Shown here: in pieces, positions 40,084 through 47,976 of the stretch
Numbering within the stretch: position 1 is the stretch's first letter
Layout: each line of letters begins with the position of its first letter
NCBI RefSeq assembly: GCF_030644225.1
Contig: NZ_CP128650.1
Span: forward strand, 1,188,001-1,252,000
Direction of reading: 5' to 3'
DNA from: Selenomonas dianae
GTDB lineage: Bacteria; Bacillota; Negativicutes; Selenomonadales; Selenomonadaceae
DNA: 64,000 nucleotides
The notes under the pieces: generated by a model
What the model was told of the DNA's origin: nothing
The model's database searches: none
Seen by the model: only the letters and a program-made list of their open reading frames with translations
Translations under genes and position numbers: made by a program

Positions 40084-40821
40084 CTACGCCGCCTCCCGCC
40101 CGAAAATCTTTTCAAATACGGGGATGACGCTCTCGTAGTACCGCCATGTCTCGACTTCTTTGACGCTGTGCTCGGACTTGCTGTAGAACAGCTTGCCGTA
40201 TGCATCAGTCTTGAGGTTGTGCTTGTTCGCGAGCTTGCCGATCTTGTTTGCCGACACGCCGAACATTGCGCCGATTTCCGTCGCGGAATACGTCCGACGC
40301 TCTGCGGCGGGCAAGGGAAGAATTATCTCACCCGCGACCATCTCGGCGGCTTTTGCGTTGCATACAGCTTTGTATTCGGGAATGTTCGTGCGCTCTGCAA
40401 TCTTGAGGAGGAGGTTCGCCGCACGGGTGCGAGCATTGCGCTCCATGATTTCCACACGCTTGGATTGAAGGGCATCGTCATGCTTCACGTTGTAGCCGCC
40501 CGTCTTGCGGATGGACGGCAGGACTTCTGACGTGACCCAGCGTTTGAACTTCTTCGCAGCAGGGAGCTTCGAGGAGAGGATGAGCGAGTAAAGCCCCGAT
40601 TCGTTGATGATGGTTGCCGTTTGTGTTCCGCGCGACGGGGTGGTAATTTGCCACCCCGTCTTATCTTCCTCGTCAACATGGGCTTTCAACGCATTCACGG
40701 TATCCTTATAGCCCAGAATCTCCGCGACATCTTTGCCGACGAAATACGGTTCTCCGCCCTTCACAACCGTTCGCACCTTGCCAAACTCGGCGTTCTCGAA
40801 AATCTGCACTTCCTTTGTCAT
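40084..40821 (-). CDS. BRO-family phage antirepressor
   Basis: Antirepressors inactivate a phage repressor and promote induction. The 245-residue protein has an N-terminal BRO-N domain (1-115: YFVGKDVAEILGYKD, INESGLYSLILSSKLPAAKKFKRWVTSEVLP). Its C-terminal helix-turn-helix region (about 170-240: SATEIGAMFGVSANKIGKLANK) resembles phage antirepressor C-termini. The ribosome binding site is AAAGGATG. It is transcribed with a 94-residue downstream gene. Confidence 0.88.
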   Translation of the reverse strand: MTKEVQIFENAEFGKVRTVVKGGEPYFVGKDVAEILGYKDTVNALKAHVDEEDKTGWQITTPSRGTQTATIINESGLYSLILSSKLPAAKKFKRWVTSEVLPSIRKTGGYNVKHDDALQSKRVEIMERNARTRAANLLLKIAERTNIPEYKAVCNAKAAEMVAGEIILPLPAAERRTYSATEIGAMFGVSANKIGKLANKHNLKTDAYGKLFYSKSEHSVKEVETWRYYESVIPVFEKIFGREAA

Positions 40822-40868
40822 TACAATTCATCCTTTCATTTTTCCCGAAAAGATGATAGAATGAACGC

Positions 40869-40937
40869 ATCAATCCCTTCGGGGGTTGTAGGACAAGCAA
40901 CCCTCGACTGTCGCCAAACACTGGGGGTTGCTTTTTT
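40869..40937 (+). ncRNA. Possible small antisense RNA upstream of the antirepressor
   Basis: On the plus strand a hairpin (about 40,872-40,887, with a CCCTTCGGGGG core) is followed by a terminator hairpin (GCAACCC at 40,897-40,903 pairing with GGGTTGC at 40,925-40,931) and a T6 run. A TAGAAT at 40,857-40,862 could be a -10 box, but the -35 is poor. The GGGGGTTG of the first hairpin can also pair with CAACCCTC, so alternative folds are possible. No rightward gene ends here, so a short RNA or an attenuator is inferred. Confidence 0.3.
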
Positions 40938-40939
40938 CA

Positions 40940-41203
40940 TCAATCTCGATAACTTTCGCGCACGGTATCAAGCAACGTCCTGCCATGCGGGGCATTCCCA
41001 TCACCTTTAATGACGTCCACTTCGGCGGTTCCTATAAGTGGTTTGATGCGCGCTTCAAGCCACTCCGTTACACTCGTGTTTCCGGCTGCTTTCCGCTGAT
41101 AATTATATGCAGGAAATAGCTGACTACGCGGGCAACGAATTACGACCTTAATTTCTTCGAGCTGAACTATCTGTCGTTCAAGCTCACTCGCAGGCACATT
41201 CAT
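40940..41203 (-). CDS. Hypothetical phage protein, 87 residues
   Basis: I do not recognise it. It starts MNVPASELERQIVQLEEI and has a basic middle. The ATG at 41,203 has a strong AAGGAGGGAGAG ribosome binding site and lies 23 bases after a near-consensus -10 box, so it is probably well expressed in the lysogen. Its position ahead of the antirepressor suggests a regulatory role, by location only. Confidence 0.7.
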   Translation of the reverse strand: MNVPASELERQIVQLEEIKVVIRCPRSQLFPAYNYQRKAAGNTSVTEWLEARIKPLIGTAEVDVIKGDGNAPHGRTLLDTVRESYRD

Positions 41204-41226
41204 ATCTCTCCCTCCTTTCAACGGCA

Positions 41227-41255
41227 ATATTACACGATTATTTTCCGCTTGTCAA
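41227..41255 (-). promoter_or_regulatory. Strong promoter of the 87-residue gene
   Basis: TTGACA (41,250-41,255), a 17-base spacer and TAATAT (41,227-41,232) lie on the minus strand. It overlaps the end of the MuF-domain gene's downstream region and probably drives the small gene, the antirepressor and the 94-residue gene. Confidence 0.85.
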
Positions 41256-41270
41256 TGAGTTATTTATATT

Positions 41271-41930
41271 TTATTTTGTATGTCTATTCATAATTTTACA
41301 AAATTCCATTTTCGTCATTTTATAGATTTTGCCGCCGATGTGAACATTCACAGGGTACTTTAGCAAATCTTCATCCACGACAGTTTCGGCATAGCAGCGA
41401 CAGAGAGGGCAACATCCGGCATGATAGTGACCATAATCCTCCGCATTCGTTGACGGAAATAATGTTTCTGGCGCGGGTGGGTCGTTCCAATTCACAACAA
41501 TTCCGCTCATTTTGCGATGGCTGTCCCGTGTTTTTCCATCGCCTTTTCTGCCACCACAGGCACGCCACACATACCAATGGAGCCCTAGCTTCTCAGAACG
41601 TTCCTGTTCTAAAGCTGTTGTCACAATAGACGCTTGTGTTCGTGCAATCAAAAGAGCTTTATTTTTTACATGGGCAGGAAGCATTTTCTCAAGGTCTTTC
41701 TCAATAGATTCAGCCCTGCGTCCTTTTTGGTTCTCCTGCATGACATAAATAGCTATATTGTTGGCATCCTCTGCCGAGAGTATTGTCAAAAGATATGGAG
41801 CTGACAGGACAAGGGCAGACACACGCGCGCCCGTTTCTCCTTGCATCTCTTTTTGCAGAGCATCATACATCGTTTTTCCTCGCCCATAGGTCGAGGTTAT
41901 TTTTTTGATGATCCCCATTATGTCTATCAT
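41271..41930 (-). CDS. MuF-domain (phage minor head) protein outside the head module
   Basis: The C-terminal half resembles the Mu F / SPP1 gp7 minor head domain: LLIARTQASIVTTALEQ, then WYVWRACGGRKGDGKTRDSHRKMSG and a cysteine-rich YGHYHAGCCPLCRCYAE. MuF proteins normally lie beside the portal gene, but this 219-residue protein is isolated after the lysis genes with its own promoter. The N-terminal half has no domain I recognise. Start chosen at the ATG at 41,930; the longer form lacks a good ribosome binding site. Confidence 0.75.
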   Translation of the reverse strand: MIDIMGIIKKITSTYGRGKTMYDALQKEMQGETGARVSALVLSAPYLLTILSAEDANNIAIYVMQENQKGRRAESIEKDLEKMLPAHVKNKALLIARTQASIVTTALEQERSEKLGLHWYVWRACGGRKGDGKTRDSHRKMSGIVVNWNDPPAPETLFPSTNAEDYGHYHAGCCPLCRCYAETVVDEDLLKYPVNVHIGGKIYKMTKMEFCKIMNRHTK

Positions 41931-41979
41931 CGTGCGGTACCGCCTTTCTCTCATAGACTGCTTTTATTGCTCCAATCTT

Positions 41980-42008
41980 ATATTACTCGATGATAGACAT
42001 AAACTCAA
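41980..42008 (-). promoter_or_regulatory. Promoter of the MuF-domain gene
   Basis: TTGAGT (42,003-42,008), a 17-base spacer and TAATAT (41,980-41,985) lie on the minus strand just after the lysis terminator. The gene is thus independent of late transcription. Confidence 0.75.
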
Positions 42009-42014
42009 CGGGAT

Positions 42015-42048
42015 ATAAAAATTAGCCCCGAAGCCGAAGCTCCGGGGC
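42015..42048 (-). terminator. Terminator of the late/lysis operon
   Basis: GCCCCG and CGGGGC arms enclose a second AGC/GCT stem with a TTCG loop. On the minus strand TAATTTTTA follows. Confidence 0.88.
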
Positions 42049-42054
42049 GATGAA

Positions 42055-42669
42055 TTACCACTCTATGATATTGTATGTAACGGTCGCACCCTTGTACCGT
42101 CCGCCGTCAAAATGCGCAAGAGCCTCAAAGCGGCCCTGCTCATAGCCGACGATCATGAGTGCCTTGCCGTCGATGACGGACGCGCCCGCCTTGATGCGGT
42201 GGTCTTTTCGGAGGTTGATCTTATACACGTCAACTTTTTGCTTTTCAGTTGGCAATTGCTTGCCATCTTTGTCCTGTGTAATCGGTGTGACAACGGTGCG
42301 GTCAGACTTCTCCCGTGCCGCCCTCGGTAGTGTCGGGTCGTCCTCCCGTATCTGTCGCTCAACGACCTGCGCCGCACGCTCTACAGTAGGCGCGGTAACA
42401 TGGTATGTCACCGTAGGCGCACGCTGCCCCGCCTGTACCTCCGCAAGCCGCTGTTGCAGGGCATTCGCATTGGCGCGTGAAATATCCAGCTGCGCCCGCA
42501 GTGCCGCCGTGTTCTGCGTCTGCTCCTGCGTCATGACGGCGGGCTTTTCCGCTGCGGTCTGCTCTTCTCTTGAAAGAGCAATGCCCAGAATCAAGAGGAG
42601 CAGAATGAGGAGGATCACCAACAGGGCTGTTTTGTGCTCTGTGACCGCCCGCTTGACCCGCTCAATCAT
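42055..42669 (-). CDS. Membrane-anchored protein, candidate inner-membrane spanin
   Basis: The 204-residue protein has an N-terminal membrane span (about 14-32, LLVILLILLLLILGIAL) after a short basic tail, then a long glutamine- and alanine-rich helix (LRAQLDISRANANALQQRLAEVQ) and a basic C-terminal domain. It directly follows the amidase, the place of Rz-type spanins in lysis cassettes. A diderm host would need outer-membrane disruption. No lipobox partner was found. The spanin role is inference. The frame is open to 42,873, but homology-free. Confidence 0.6.
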   Translation of the reverse strand: MIERVKRAVTEHKTALLVILLILLLLILGIALSREEQTAAEKPAVMTQEQTQNTAALRAQLDISRANANALQQRLAEVQAGQRAPTVTYHVTAPTVERAAQVVERQIREDDPTLPRAAREKSDRTVVTPITQDKDGKQLPTEKQKVDVYKINLRKDHRIKAGASVIDGKALMIVGYEQGRFEALAHFDGGRYKGATVTYNIIEW

Positions 42670-43321
42670 TGGGAGTTTCTCCCCGCTCCGCCCACGCTTT
42701 ACGATACCAGTTCGCCTTGCCGCGCAGCACGTCGCCGCCGCGCATCCCGTCCGTTGCCGCTGGGAAGTATTTAGGACTTTCCATCGTGCCGAGATACTCA
42801 AGATCCCATCGGGTATCGCCGTCGTGGATTTCGTCGTGCCATAGCGCGTACGCAGGATGTGAGCGGATTCCATCCTCGTTTGCCGCCGCCTCGCCGTGTG
42901 TCAGAACGCGCTGTTTGTCGATCGTCAGCCAGAGTCCATTACAGAGTGCGGCGATTGCCTTTGCCATGCCCTCAATCTGTGCGTCGGTCGGCGGCTCTGC
43001 GCCGAGGTTGTTCGTCGTTGCCCCCAGACAACCGAGGATGCAGATACTCACGCTGCCGCTGTTACGCTGCCACGTTGCCGCAAGCACATCATCAAGAGCC
43101 CCGTCCGCGATGACGTAGATTTCTCCGTCACGGTCGATTTGGACGTGGTAGTCACTCCAAAACTGCCCATAATGTCCCGCCGACCAGTGGAGATAGACTT
43201 TTGTCTCGCGCCCCTGCGCCGCTGCTGCGTCAGCGATTGCCTCACGGTAGTACATGGCGAGGCTTTCCAGTTCTGCGGGCGATACGCGCCGCATCTGCGA
43301 CGGATGTAATACGTGTGCCAT
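42662..43321 (-). CDS. Phage endolysin, N-acetylmuramoyl-L-alanine amidase
   Basis: The 219-residue protein shows the amidase/PGRP-like core: KVYLHWSAGHYGQFWSDYHV with the zinc histidine, later SVSICILGCLGATTNNLG and a third histidine in VLTHGEAAANED. It would cut the stem-peptide link in peptidoglycan during lysis. It has no signal peptide, so it needs the holin. Its ATG overlaps the holin stop codon. Confidence 0.85.
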   Translation of the reverse strand: MAHVLHPSQMRRVSPAELESLAMYYREAIADAAAAQGRETKVYLHWSAGHYGQFWSDYHVQIDRDGEIYVIADGALDDVLAATWQRNSGSVSICILGCLGATTNNLGAEPPTDAQIEGMAKAIAALCNGLWLTIDKQRVLTHGEAAANEDGIRSHPAYALWHDEIHDGDTRWDLEYLGTMESPKYFPAATDGMRGGDVLRGKANWYRKAWAERGETPND

Positions 43322-43779
43322 TATTTCTGTTCTCCCTTCTTTTCATCCTTCTCATTTTTCAGCTGTTCGAGCGTGTCCTGCAGCTTCTTTGGGACGGGTA
43401 CGCCGGAGTTCGCTGCATTCTCAATAATACTCAGCCCTTCATTCCCGATAAAGAACCAGATCACAAGCACACGTGCCGCTTCGCCGCCCGTAAGGTCTGA
43501 AATAAAGTGCGCGAGGGCGACGATGGAGAGGATGAGTACTTTCTTGCAAATCCCCCGAAAGCCGACCTTGCTGTTCCATCCGCCGAGGTTCGGATTGACC
43601 TTCGCCGCCAGCATTCCCGTCACATAGTCCATTCCCATGAGTACCAGAAGTGCCTCCATCGCCTTATCCCATCCGCAAAGGTACGCGATCACGCCGCCTA
43701 CTACCGCCGTCATGCTTCCTGCCTCCACCTCCGTCCCTGTCGGCACGCAATCTGTGAACCACGTCAAAATGCTCTGCAC
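43321..43779 (-). CDS. Phage holin family protein
   Basis: Holins form inner-membrane holes that release the endolysin. The protein (about 152 residues) has hydrophobic segments at about 24-37, 40-60, 78-95 and 101-115 and a charged tail (LEQLKNEKDEKKGEQK). It resembles the phi-LC3/toxin-secretion holin type (MGMDYVTGMLAAK, NPNLGGWNSKVGFRGICKK). The GTG at 43,779 has AGGAG at proper spacing; the ATG two codons upstream at 43,785 is the alternative. Confidence 0.88.
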   Translation of the reverse strand: MQSILTWFTDCVPTGTEVEAGSMTAVVGGVIAYLCGWDKAMEALLVLMGMDYVTGMLAAKVNPNLGGWNSKVGFRGICKKVLILSIVALAHFISDLTGGEAARVLVIWFFIGNEGLSIIENAANSGVPVPKKLQDTLEQLKNEKDEKKGEQK

Positions 43780-43796
43780 GAGCATCACTCCTTTCT

Positions 43797-43839
43797 CTGC
43801 ACAGAAAAAGCCGCCATGCATCATGACGGCTTTTCTGTG
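43797..43839 (-). terminator. Terminator between tail and lysis genes
   Basis: A long near-perfect palindrome (GCACAGAAAAGCCG with CGGCTTTTTCTGTGC) follows the small 54-residue gene on the minus strand and contains a T5 run. Confidence 0.85.
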
Positions 43840-43846
43840 CCAATTA

Positions 43847-44011
43847 TCAACCTGCGTTATGTGCGACGATCCACTCTGCAACCTTCTCGCGGTATGCCTC
43901 CGGTACAACGCGCAGGTTCTTCGGGTTGTCCTCCGGGGACAGTGCAAATTTCCCGCCCTGCACAAGGACACCATAAGCGACGACAATGTAGCTGTAGATT
44001 GTTGCTGCCAT
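43847..44011 (-). CDS. Small phage protein, CD1375-like, 54 residues
   Basis: A short frame begins MAATIYSYIVVAYGVLVQGG and ends VPEAYREKVAEWIVAHNAG. The pattern of a short hydrophobic start and a PEAYREKV end resembles the CD1375-type proteins found next to tail fibre genes in Firmicute phages. It starts 3 bases after the preceding stop, behind AAAGGAGG. Function unknown. Confidence 0.75.
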   Translation of the reverse strand: MAATIYSYIVVAYGVLVQGGKFALSPEDNPKNLRVVPEAYREKVAEWIVAHNAG

Positions 44012-44013
44012 TC

Positions 44014-44382
44014 TTATTTTCCTCCTTTGAGTTTTGCAAGTTCTGCTTCAAGCGCCGCGATGCGGCTCTGCATATCTACCATGCCCTCCATGACGGCAAG
44101 CTCTGTTTCGGGTACGTTTGCCGTCGGCTCTTCTGTTGCCTCTGCAGGCGGCGCGGGCGGGGCGGAGACGGGCAAGCCCGTCTTTGGGTCGCGGATGTAG
44201 CCCGTGCCGTTGTCACCTGCGCCACGATTACCGATGTAGTGCTGGTAATCTTCATCGGAGATGGGGATGTAGCCGACATCGATGTACGCCTGTCGCTCCT
44301 CGTCGGTCGTGTAGTGTACGCCGGACAGTACCGTTGCGACACGTACCCCCTGTGCGTCAAATTTGGATAATATCTCTTGCAT
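44014..44382 (-). CDS. Hypothetical tail-end protein with C-terminal coiled coil
   Basis: The 122-residue protein has an N-terminal region (ILSKFDAQGVRVATVLSGVHY), a linker rich in proline and alanine (VSAPPAPPAEATEEP), and a short C-terminal coiled coil (MQSRIAALEAELAKLKGGK). It follows the tail fibre gene and may be a fibre chaperone or tip component, by location only. The ATG at 44,382 has GGGAGG at correct spacing; the ATG two codons before is too close. Confidence 0.75.
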   Translation of the reverse strand: MQEILSKFDAQGVRVATVLSGVHYTTDEERQAYIDVGYIPISDEDYQHYIGNRGAGDNGTGYIRDPKTGLPVSAPPAPPAEATEEPTANVPETELAVMEGMVDMQSRIAALEAELAKLKGGK

Positions 44383-44397
44383 TGTCATGGCCTCCCA

Positions 44398-44922
44398 TCA
44401 AACACCAATCAAGATCCAGCGGATAGCATAGAGCTGTGACTGGCGAAAATAATTAGACGATACGTTTAGCTTGCCGTCGATAAAAATAGTAGACACAATA
44501 GGTTTTTCTTCGTTCCAGCCAATAGAAGCCGTTCCGCCTGCAATGTTCACATTCCCGCACGAAAAATATTCGGTAGAAATAGAAATCGGCAGCGTCACAA
44601 GAACCGTTTTATCTTTGACCCCATCCTTATTTGTCGACATCGTTCCCCACTGTATCTTGATATTTCCAAAGAGAGCACCGAGACAGAGGTAACCGTTTTC
44701 TGCCATGCTGTATCTTACCCCTGTAGCTTCGAAGGCTGATTTCAGCAGTTTTGCAAAGCCCTGTTTCACCCACCCGACCGTCGCGGGCTGCGTGTCTTCC
44801 CCGCCGCCGCCGATGACCTCTAACGTTTTTACGGCGAGCTTATCGAAAAAGCCGCCCGCCCATCTGTTGCCCGACGTTCCGAGCGTGCTACTCGGTGTCG
44901 GCGGTACAAAATTTCCTGCCAT
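44398..44922 (-). CDS. Putative tail fibre tip protein
   Basis: The 174-residue protein has a start rich in glycine and threonine (PPTPSSTLGTSGNRWAGGFF) typical of fibre repeats. Its C-terminal beta-rich part (ENGYLCLGALFGNIKIQWG, TLPISISTEYFSCGNVN, YAIRWILIGV) resembles the gp53-like tip domain of many fibres. It probably contacts the host surface. It follows the collar fibre gene. Confidence 0.7.
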   Translation of the reverse strand: MAGNFVPPTPSSTLGTSGNRWAGGFFDKLAVKTLEVIGGGGEDTQPATVGWVKQGFAKLLKSAFEATGVRYSMAENGYLCLGALFGNIKIQWGTMSTNKDGVKDKTVLVTLPISISTEYFSCGNVNIAGGTASIGWNEEKPIVSTIFIDGKLNVSSNYFRQSQLYAIRWILIGV

Positions 44923-44942
44923 GTTTCATCTTCCTTTCCTGT

Positions 44943-45788
44943 TTATGAAAGTGTAAAGTCCCCATTGGGGAGCATCCTAAACTGCTGCGTGTAAAACGTA
45001 TCCGGTGCGAGGGTGATGTCCTCGCCCATAATCGCAAACTTCACGCCGACTTTCGGCTCTGTGAGGTCAGCGGACATCGTAACGTCGCCCTCTCCGTTGC
45101 GCACAAACAAATCCCTGCCGCGCGCTACGCCCTCGATGACGTGGAATCCGGCAGAACCGTCAGTGTAGGCCTGCCCAAGCACAGCCCCCCGATAGTCCTT
45201 GTAGTTGGTCTGCGTCGTCCCTCCCTGCGTGCAAAAGAGCAGGAGATTTGTGTGCATCGTCGGGTCATACACTACGTCTCCGTACTGATACGCTGTCCCG
45301 CGTTTGATGAGCCGCGCCCCGCGTGCAAGCATCTCTGTGTTGACCAGTCCCGCAGGGTCGATCTTCACAACGATATTCGCTGCATTCGCAACGGCGATGT
45401 TCATTGCGTAGGTCGCACTCTGTCTAAGTGCCGCCGATGCGGGCGGCACGAAGTCGGGAGCACTGTCAAGGGAGATCATATAAAGGATTTCACCCCGCTG
45501 TGGGTCTTTGGCAAAAAGCCCCCACTCACGCGCGTAGAACGCCGCCGTGACGTTGGACGATGAAATGACCCCTGTCACGGTACACATACCGTCTTTCGCG
45601 GTAATGCTGCTGATCCCGAAGACGGCTTTCGGGCCGACGAGGTCGGTCATGGGATCGACGCTTGCAATATTCTCCGCACCGTCTCCGAGCTTGATCTTTG
45701 TCAGTTCAAGTTTGCATTGTCCCGCCTCGACTTTGATTTGCAGGTCGCGCCCAACGCTCGTGAGCTGTCCGCCTGTCCAGTTTGCCAT
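44943..45788 (-). CDS. Tail-collar fibre protein
   Basis: The 281-residue protein begins in the style of contractile-phage tail-collar fibres (TGGQLTSVGRDLQIKVEAGQ, LELTKIKLGDG, VSAS-type ISSSNVTAAFYAREWGLFAKD). This N-terminal domain binds the fibre to the baseplate. It is next to gpI, the usual site for gpH-like fibres. Confidence 0.85.
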   Translation of the reverse strand: MANWTGGQLTSVGRDLQIKVEAGQCKLELTKIKLGDGAENIASVDPMTDLVGPKAVFGISSITAKDGMCTVTGVISSSNVTAAFYAREWGLFAKDPQRGEILYMISLDSAPDFVPPASAALRQSATYAMNIAVANAANIVVKIDPAGLVNTEMLARGARLIKRGTAYQYGDVVYDPTMHTNLLLFCTQGGTTQTNYKDYRGAVLGQAYTDGSAGFHVIEGVARGRDLFVRNGEGDVTMSADLTEPKVGVKFAIMGEDITLAPDTFYTQQFRMLPNGDFTLS

Positions 45789-45800
45789 ACTTACTCCTTT

Positions 45801-46535
45801 CTAGGTCTGTGTGACCTCAAGAACTTTGTGCGTGATTCCGACACCGCCCGCATAGAACACGATACTTGCCTTCGCGTCCCTCGCAACGTCAGGATAGACC
45901 TCGTACGTCGTGTGAGTGGAGGCTGCTGCGCCGATATAGTGACGTGCAGATGTCTGTGCATCCGTGATCTGAGCCGGGCGTATCTCGTAGGTTGTGTGGA
46001 TGGTTGGTGCGGAGGCGTAATACATATCATTCCATGCTTCGCGCCGGAATCTGAGTTCGTCTAGCCATGACCTTGTATTTTTTGAGGCATTAACCACCGC
46101 AAGCAACCGCCCCATATTCTCCGCTGTCATGTTTGGTGCGTTCAAAACATCGATGCGAAAATGATACGGCTCGCCTCCATACTCAAACCATTCCGTGACA
46201 ATGCCGCCACTGAACACGGTTTGCACCATCTTTTCGACAGCGTCTTTCGTGCCTTTTATGCGATGCCACGCAATGGATTCGCGGACAAGCTGACGTTTCA
46301 CGTCGATGCTCATGGACGGCTCATAGAAATCGACGTGCCATTGCCATGCGAGAAGGTCGATGATTTCCTCTGACAGTTCGTCAAGGCGCGGCAGGAGCAG
46401 TGCGTTCCTTGTTGCTTCCGTGATTTTTTGCAGTTCATCATCGAGTGCCCGCGCCGCCACATAGATCTGTTTGTCGGCGAGGAGATTCGGCGGCAGGATG
46501 TCAAGGAGTGAAACGCTTTGCAGGTCTTTACTCAT
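45801..46535 (-). CDS. Baseplate protein I (P2 gpI-like tail protein)
   Basis: The 244-residue protein has the gpI pattern: SLLDILPPNLLADKQIYVAARALDDEL at the N-terminus and LAWQWHVDFYE with HRIKGTKDAVEKMVQTVF in the middle. It joins the baseplate wedge to the fibres. The ATG at 46,535 has GGAGG upstream and overlaps gpJ by 8 bases. Confidence 0.92.
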   Translation of the reverse strand: MSKDLQSVSLLDILPPNLLADKQIYVAARALDDELQKITEATRNALLLPRLDELSEEIIDLLAWQWHVDFYEPSMSIDVKRQLVRESIAWHRIKGTKDAVEKMVQTVFSGGIVTEWFEYGGEPYHFRIDVLNAPNMTAENMGRLLAVVNASKNTRSWLDELRFRREAWNDMYYASAPTIHTTYEIRPAQITDAQTSARHYIGAAASTHTTYEVYPDVARDAKASIVFYAGGVGITHKVLEVTQT

Positions 46536-47646
46536 CTTCCAGACCTCCAAAGGTCACCTTGACATGGTCAGCGATGGCGACCTGATTCTTTTCCGTCTTT
46601 GTGAATGCGGGGGATTTGATCTCTGCCCTTTTCACGCCCGCTGCGCGCAGTCGATAATAAAGCTCGGTCGGGTTGATGTCCCGTCCGAGCTTCTCTTTCT
46701 GCCATGCGACAAATTCCTGTACGGCGTTTTCTGTACGTGACTGTATCGCTGCCGCTTCGGTCGCATGACTGCGGTCGATGTAGTAGACGGCATCCACATC
46801 ATACTTGACGCTCTCTGGTGCTTTTACGCTCACCTTGTCCGTCAAAGGGCGGATTCTGCGGTCATTTAGCTTCTCGCGTACAAGCGTCAAAACTTCCTCA
46901 CCCGGGATAACACCTCCCTTGAGTAGCGGATATACAACGACTTCTCCCGGCGCGGGACTGTCCGGATACACATCCGAGATGAGTGCGGATGCCGCCTTTG
47001 CGTGATACTCATAGGCAAGTGTCGGCCCCGCCGTAGAAAACTTCTCCGGAGCTTCGTGGATACGCTCGCGATAGGATTCATCGTCCTCCACGTCCGCGCC
47101 ACTTTCACTCTTTGTTGTGTTCTCCGCCGCCGCCCAAAATGGCACAGGATCGACAATTCTGCTGATTTCGCCCGGCAGATATCCATTTCCGCGCGTCCCG
47201 TTTTCGGTGCAAGTTGCCGATGCCGTGACGGATAATTCCCCTGCCGGAATGATGGCATTCTCGTTGAGCGCGAAATAGATGTTATCTCCCGCCGTGATCC
47301 GCGCTCCTTTGGGGATGATGACTGCCTGCTCTCGTACTGCCGAAAGCGTGAGTTTCATGGTTGCCGTGGCAGGAGCGGCGGGCAGCCGCTCCGTTCCGAC
47401 AAGTGCGCCGATGTGGTCGAGATATCCGCTCCTTGCAAGGGCGAGCAGGTTCATCTTCGCCGCTTGGTCAAACAAAAGGCGCTGCTGGATCATTGCCGCT
47501 TCAAGTCCGAGCAGGAATAGCCGCAGGGGATCGGCTCGTGCAAGTTTCCGCTCAAGCAGTCCCTCCGCGATCTCCAAGATGTGAATCTCCATCTCCTCTG
47601 GATTGACATCCACAAACTTCAGATTCTCTAAATTCTTGAGTCCCAC
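46528..47646 (-). CDS. Baseplate assembly protein J
   Basis: GpJ forms the baseplate wedge of contractile tails. The 372 residues include YLDHIGALVGTERLPAAPA, IPKGARITAGDNIYFAL, GTRGNGYLPGEI and DDESYRERIHEAPEKFSTAGP, standard for the family. It starts 17 bases after gpW. Confidence 0.94.
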   Translation of the reverse strand: MGLKNLENLKFVDVNPEEMEIHILEIAEGLLERKLARADPLRLFLLGLEAAMIQQRLLFDQAAKMNLLALARSGYLDHIGALVGTERLPAAPATATMKLTLSAVREQAVIIPKGARITAGDNIYFALNENAIIPAGELSVTASATCTENGTRGNGYLPGEISRIVDPVPFWAAAENTTKSESGADVEDDESYRERIHEAPEKFSTAGPTLAYEYHAKAASALISDVYPDSPAPGEVVVYPLLKGGVIPGEEVLTLVREKLNDRRIRPLTDKVSVKAPESVKYDVDAVYYIDRSHATEAAAIQSRTENAVQEFVAWQKEKLGRDINPTELYYRLRAAGVKRAEIKSPAFTKTEKNQVAIADHVKVTFGGLEDE

Positions 47647-47663
47647 TTTTTCGCCTCCCTGCG

Positions 47664-47975
47664 TTATTCGTTGATCTGTACCTTTATCCTCGGTGTCAGC
47701 CGCCCGCTCTCATCGCCGTCAAAGTCGATGGACTCGATAACTGCGCGGGGCTCGTAGCGGCGCACCGCTCGGAATATCTCGTTTGAGAGGTGCGCCTTTG
47801 CGACGTTGACGGGGCGGTCGATGACTGCACCATCAATTCCAAACTCACGATCCATCGGTACGGAATATTTGATCGTGGAGATAATCATGCGGACGTTTTG
47901 CAGGACTTCCTCGGCGATCGTCGCAGGGGCAAGATTGAACGGCGGCGTTTCCCCGCCGCTTATCTCGTATGTCAT
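47664..47975 (-). CDS. Baseplate protein W (gp25-like)
   Basis: GpW is the lysozyme-like fold wedge protein homologous to T4 gp25. The 103-residue protein has IISTIKYSVPMDREFGIDGAVIDRP and RYEPRAVIESIDFDGDESG. The ATG at 47,975 follows GGAGGACTG. It starts 1 base after the gpU stop. Confidence 0.92.
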   Translation of the reverse strand: MTYEISGGETPPFNLAPATIAEEVLQNVRMIISTIKYSVPMDREFGIDGAVIDRPVNVAKAHLSNEIFRAVRRYEPRAVIESIDFDGDESGRLTPRIKVQINE

Positions 47976-47976
47976 A

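Noticed and set aside
43857-44051. A 64-codon minus-strand frame overlapping the small CD1375-like gene
   Set aside because: The alternative 54-residue frame has a strong ribosome binding site, correct spacing after the preceding gene and a recognisable pattern; this one has neither.
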